The notes under the pieces are model-generated. The model worked only from the letters and a program-made list of their open reading frames with translations. It searched no databases and was not told the origin of the DNA. The position numbers and the translations under genes are program-made. From Angustibacter sp049994355 (GTDB lineage: Bacteria > Actinomycetota > Actinomycetes > Actinomycetales > Angustibacteraceae): a DNA stretch of 64,000 nt. Where the stretch lies: positions 3,410,001-3,474,000 of the forward strand of contig NZ_CP188257.1 of NCBI RefSeq assembly GCF_049994355.1. The letters run 5' to 3'. Within the stretch, counting starts at the first letter, position 1; each line of letters opens with the position of its first letter. Shown here piece after piece: positions 60,728 to 64,000 of this stretch.

Positions 60728-62136
60728 CGCGGGTCCCCGACCGGACGCCCGGCCAGCTCGGCCAGGAAGCGCAGTGCCCCGAGCCCGGGCAGGAAGAAGT
60801 AGGAACCCCCGCGCACGTGCACGAACTGGGGCAGGTCGCGGTACCGACGTCGCAGCGGGACCGCCTGCACGCTGAAGGTCGCGCCGCCACCGTGCCGGAC
60901 CCCGACGAGCGGGTCGGTGGCGTCGTCGAGCAGGTTGAAGCCCGGGTCGCCGAGCCAGCTGTGCTGGATGAACTCGAACTGGCGAGCCAGGTTCGCGTTG
61001 AAGCACAGGAAGTACAGACCGGTGCGCACGGTGCCGTCCGGGTCCTCGGAGCGGAACCCGCGTCCGCGGCGCAGGATGCGGTGCCGGTGGTTGATCTGGA
61101 TGGACGCAGGGGTGCCGGGGCGCGGGTCCAGGCTGTCCCGGGGGTTGGCTCGGCGCACGTGCGCACCGATCGGGCAGGCCAGCCCGTCCGGATCCGTTGC
61201 CTGGTAACCGAAGTCGTTGCGGTCGCCGTGATCGGGGTTGTCGTGGTCCGGGTCCAGGACCAGTGGTGCCCCGCTGGGCCAGCGCCCGACGATCTTGGCC
61301 GCCAGGCGCTCGGCCGCGCTCGGGTCGCTGCGACCGGCTTCGTCGCGAGTAGCACGGTCCAGGTAGTCGCGGAAGCCGTCGACGTCCTGCTCGAGCTCGC
61401 GCAGTACCAGGTAGGACCCGTTGCGTCCCAGGTCCGCCGAGCCGCTGCCGTCGGCGTCGCGGGGCAGCAGCCGGTGCGGGTCCTGCTCGGCCGGCAGCAG
61501 CGGGCGCTCGGAGCGCTGGCCGTACTCGTTGCGGTATCCGAGCACGAACTCGCCGGCCCGGACGACGTCCGTGGCCCCCTGTGCGAGCGGCAACCCGGCG
61601 ACGACCGGCTGGGAGATTCCGTCGTGGAAGCCGAACGGTTCGCGTTCGCCGAGGGTGTGCGTGTCGAGCTGCGCCACTACAGCCAGCCCGCCTGCCTGGG
61701 CCCGGGCTACCGCGGTGTCGCGCAGCGACTGCAGGCCGGCGGCACTGGCGGCGTAGAGCATCAGCAGGAGGTGCACCTCGGGGGTGCCCGGGCCACCCCA
61801 CCTCCAGGTGCGCGGGTCGTCGTCCTGCACGTCGCCGAGCAGGCGGCTGCGGTACTCGGTGGCCATGCCCGAGGTGAACTGCTGAGAGAAGCCGCTCACC
61901 GAGCCGGCGAGGACCTGGATCCCCTGGGTGGTCAGCGCGAGGTGAGTGGCCACGTCGTCCGGCCGGGACGACGCCGGGGTGACCTGCTGCGCCCAGCGGG
62001 CCAGCAGGTTGCCGGCGGCCCGCCGGTCCTGCACGGCGAACAGCACGAACACCGCCTCCGGCAGGTTGGGGTACCCGCGCACCAGCAGCCCCTGGATGTC
62101 CTCCAGGTCCAAGGACTCGGCCTCCGTGGCGGTCAC
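60724..62136 (-). CDS. DyP-type heme peroxidase
   Basis: This 470-residue protein has the DyP signature GFHDG (residues 169-173, catalytic Asp172), the proximal heme His327 in CPIGAHVRRANPRD, and RHRILRRGRGF. It has no Tat signal, so it is cytoplasmic or enclosed. The enzyme uses H2O2 to oxidise dyes, phenols or porphyrins. GTG start and stop each overlap their neighbours by 4 bases. The operon partner is a catalase-fold protein rather than an encapsulin. Confidence 0.92.
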   Translation of the reverse strand: MTATEAESLDLEDIQGLLVRGYPNLPEAVFVLFAVQDRRAAGNLLARWAQQVTPASSRPDDVATHLALTTQGIQVLAGSVSGFSQQFTSGMATEYRSRLLGDVQDDDPRTWRWGGPGTPEVHLLLMLYAASAAGLQSLRDTAVARAQAGGLAVVAQLDTHTLGEREPFGFHDGISQPVVAGLPLAQGATDVVRAGEFVLGYRNEYGQRSERPLLPAEQDPHRLLPRDADGSGSADLGRNGSYLVLRELEQDVDGFRDYLDRATRDEAGRSDPSAAERLAAKIVGRWPSGAPLVLDPDHDNPDHGDRNDFGYQATDPDGLACPIGAHVRRANPRDSLDPRPGTPASIQINHRHRILRRGRGFRSEDPDGTVRTGLYFLCFNANLARQFEFIQHSWLGDPGFNLLDDATDPLVGVRHGGGATFSVQAVPLRRRYRDLPQFVHVRGGSYFFLPGLGALRFLAELAGRPVGDPR

Positions 62137-63398
62137 AGCGACGCCACCCAGCGCTCGGCCTGGGGCTGGTCGAGCTCGAGCCGCAGGCCCTCGCGCAGTG
62201 CCGCGTTGGCGTCCACCTTCGGGGCATGCAGTGTCGGGTAGGCCGAGAACCAGACCACCGTCGGCACCTGGTGGCGGCGCAGGTAGCGCTTGAAGGCCAG
62301 CTCGTCGTGCGCACCACCGAACAACAGCCAGCGGGTGCTGGGGTAGCCGACGCCGTTGCTGAACACCAGGTTGAGCCCCCAGGCGAGCCGGTCGATGAAG
62401 TCGTTCATGTAGCTCTCCTGGCTGCCGTCATAGCTGCTCGCGAAGACCAGCCTGCGGCCGTCGTCCAGCGGCACCCAGCGGGCGAAGTGCAGCGTGCGGA
62501 CCCCGGCCAGGGTGTTGCGGGCGAAGAACCGCCGGTTCGCGAAGTCGAGGCCGGCCAGGGCGACGCGCATCGTCACCCGGCGGACCAGGCCCGCCTTGAC
62601 GAACCCGATCGCGGTGAACGGGTTCTGGGTGGCCCAGTCCTCGTACTGCTCCACGTCGTGCACGTGCTTCGGGTCGACGGCCCCGGTCTCGGCGACGTCA
62701 CGTCGCTCGTGCAGGCGGATGGCCACCAGGAAGACCACCAGCAGCGCGAGCAGCAGCGGCAGCAGGACGATCGCGAGGACGGCGAGCCCCGCGACCATGG
62801 CGATCGACACCAGCCTGGTCGGCGCACCGCTGCGGTCGGCGCCGTGCAGCGCCCACGCCAGGTCTGGCCGGGAGCGCACCTGCTCGCGCAGCCGAGCGTG
62901 CACGGCGAGCGCATCGCGGCCGGCACCGAGGTCGTCGTCGGTCATCTTCTCGAGCTCCTCGCGCAGCCGGGCCTCGTCCCTGACCTGCTGGAGGCTGCGG
63001 CCCCTGGTGTGCACGTAGACGGCTGCGGGAGAGAGCGCGTGCGCGCTGAGCCAGCCGACCCGGTCTTCGACGGACGGCTCGGCCGGGTAGTCGGGACTGC
63101 GTCCGAACAACGCGTCCAGGCCGTGCCCGGCGACCGTCGCCAGGTCCTGCAGGTGCCGATGCTGCGGGAGGTCGACGTCGCTCATGTACACCAGCGACGG
63201 GGCGATCGTCGCGCCGTCCGGGTCGCCAACCTGCTCGAGCACGAACACCCGCGCGAAGTGCACGCCCGGCAGCGACGCAAGCGGGAGCAGGACGCCCGAC
63301 TCACCTTCGGCGCGGATCTGCCGGAGCAGCTCGACGACGGCGGGTACGGCGTCAGGCGGCAGGGGTGCGTGCACGGTGACCGCCGACTGCCGCGGCAT
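62133..63398 (-). CDS. Membrane protein of DyP peroxidase operon
   Basis: The 421-residue protein is unrecognised. A soluble N-terminal part (VHFARVFVLEQVGDPDGATI resembles a ferredoxin-like fold) runs to residue about 195. Two close helices (LVSIAMVAGLAVLAIVLLPLLLALLVVFLVAIRL) follow, then a second domain (TLHFARWVPLDDGRRLVFASSYDGSQESYMNDF, WLLFGGAHDELAFKRYL). The two repeats of an HFAR-x-V/W motif suggest duplicated domains. It overlaps the peroxidase gene by 4 bases, so it is likely a membrane partner of the peroxidase pair. Confidence 0.75.
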   Translation of the reverse strand: MPRQSAVTVHAPLPPDAVPAVVELLRQIRAEGESGVLLPLASLPGVHFARVFVLEQVGDPDGATIAPSLVYMSDVDLPQHRHLQDLATVAGHGLDALFGRSPDYPAEPSVEDRVGWLSAHALSPAAVYVHTRGRSLQQVRDEARLREELEKMTDDDLGAGRDALAVHARLREQVRSRPDLAWALHGADRSGAPTRLVSIAMVAGLAVLAIVLLPLLLALLVVFLVAIRLHERRDVAETGAVDPKHVHDVEQYEDWATQNPFTAIGFVKAGLVRRVTMRVALAGLDFANRRFFARNTLAGVRTLHFARWVPLDDGRRLVFASSYDGSQESYMNDFIDRLAWGLNLVFSNGVGYPSTRWLLFGGAHDELAFKRYLRRHQVPTVVWFSAYPTLHAPKVDANAALREGLRLELDQPQAERWVASL

Positions 63399-63405
63399 CT
63401 GCGGC

Positions 63406-63894
63406 TCAGCTACGACCGGGGTTGCCGCGCAACGTGAACCACGCGACGCGTTTGTGCCAGGTCCACACCACGCCCAGGTACAGGCCAGGTGCCACCAGCC
63501 GGATCTCGTCCCGGACCATGCGCGCCACGAAAGAGGTGCGCGAGTAGTCCAGGACGACGCACTGCTCGCCGTCCACCCAGCTCGGCTCGTGCGCCAGTCG
63601 TGCGGCGATCAGCCGCAGCCGCAGCGGGGTGATCTTGTTACGCAGCATCCGTTGCCGGCCGTTGACCACCTTGCCCTGCCAGGCAACCGCGTAGGCCCCA
63701 ACGGCTATCGGCTTGGCCAGCACCGTGCCGGGAAAGATCAGCACCGTCCCGCGCATGTTGCCGTCCGGGATCGCGCCGGGCGGGCTGGCCCGGAACAGCA
63801 CGTCCAGCTCGGCGTTGCTCATGGCGAGCAGCGCGGACTCGTCGATCAGCGCAGTCGACTGCGGCTCGGGCTCTCCGGACAGCTCTGCGGCCAT
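63406..63894 (-). CDS. Hypothetical protein heading the DyP operon
   Basis: This 162-residue soluble protein (SNAELDVLFRASPPGAIPDGNMRGTVLIFPG, then KVVNGRQRMLRNKITPLRLRLIAARLAHEPSWVDGEQCVVLDYSRTSFVARMVRDEIRLVAPGLYLGVVW) is unrecognised. The strand-rich C-terminal half could be a lipocalin-like barrel. It ends 7 bases before the next gene, so it is the first gene of the five-gene minus-strand unit. Confidence 0.65.
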   Translation of the reverse strand: MAAELSGEPEPQSTALIDESALLAMSNAELDVLFRASPPGAIPDGNMRGTVLIFPGTVLAKPIAVGAYAVAWQGKVVNGRQRMLRNKITPLRLRLIAARLAHEPSWVDGEQCVVLDYSRTSFVARMVRDEIRLVAPGLYLGVVWTWHKRVAWFTLRGNPGRS

Positions 63895-64000
63895 CGAGGT
63901 GCTCCTCTCGCCGGCCCTGCGGGCGGCGTCCCGCCGAACGCGCCCACGATCCTCCGGACCTCAGCCGGTTGTAAAGAAGAGCGTGCAGCTGATCGGCTGA

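Overview
The window comes from a very GC-rich actinobacterium (Actinomycetota). GTG starts, 4-base ATGA/GTGA stop-start overlaps, LAL-type LuxR and TetR regulators, DUF2510/DUF4870 and TIGR03118 proteins, and a recC-recB-recD operon all fit that group. The sequence alone does not fix a genus.

1-16.1 kb is ordinary chromosome: the end of an MFS efflux pump, a LigT-type RNA phosphodiesterase, a TetR regulator with a decayed acetyltransferase behind it, a DUF899 protein, a GNAT enzyme, and a large LuxR regulator translationally coupled to a 100-residue protein. Next come an endolysin-like CHAP protein with a small two-helix acidic-repeat membrane protein (a lysis-cassette-like pair), a two-gene membrane unit that includes a protein with serine at nearly every third residue, a secreted TIGR03118 protein, and four genes that look like aromatic-ring catabolism (flavin monooxygenase, maleylacetate reductase, VOC dioxygenase-like, DinB/maleylpyruvate isomerase-like).

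16.1-41.2 kb is a different kind of DNA. About 22 small, unrelated, mostly single genes on both strands (NTF2/SnoaL, VOC, GNAT, aldo-keto reductase, epoxide hydrolase, methyltransferase, immunity-like proteins, orphan transporter parts) are separated by about 19 copies or fragments of one imperfectly palindromic repeat of about 45-80 bp. All copies face the same way. The best-preserved left arm reads AACGTCCGCTCATCTGCCGC and the right arm GCGGTCGTGCCGATGAGCGG. I found none outside this stretch. Two near-identical IS110-family elements (IS1111 type) sit in the left arm of two repeats, and two identical-looking IS30 elements sit at the same base in the right arm of two others, with a CCG duplication. 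An IS3 element abuts another copy. A frameshifted tyrosine-recombinase C-terminus lies between two repeats. The layout is that of an integron-like cassette array whose sites are not classical attC sites. The IS110 non-coding end carries two short segments matching the repeat arms in the polarity expected of bridge-RNA target guides, which would explain the targeting. This is the main discovery candidate.

41.5-64 kb is ordinary chromosome again: a methyltransferase, a TMEM175-like channel and an IPT/TIG membrane protein; the recC-recB-recD helicase-nuclease operon on the minus strand; divergent from it an amino-acid permease, a small membrane protein, an M20 peptidase and a DHA2 transporter joined by stop-start overlaps; a DUF2254 membrane protein; and a minus-strand operon with a DyP-type heme peroxidase, a catalase-fold protein and two unknown partners.
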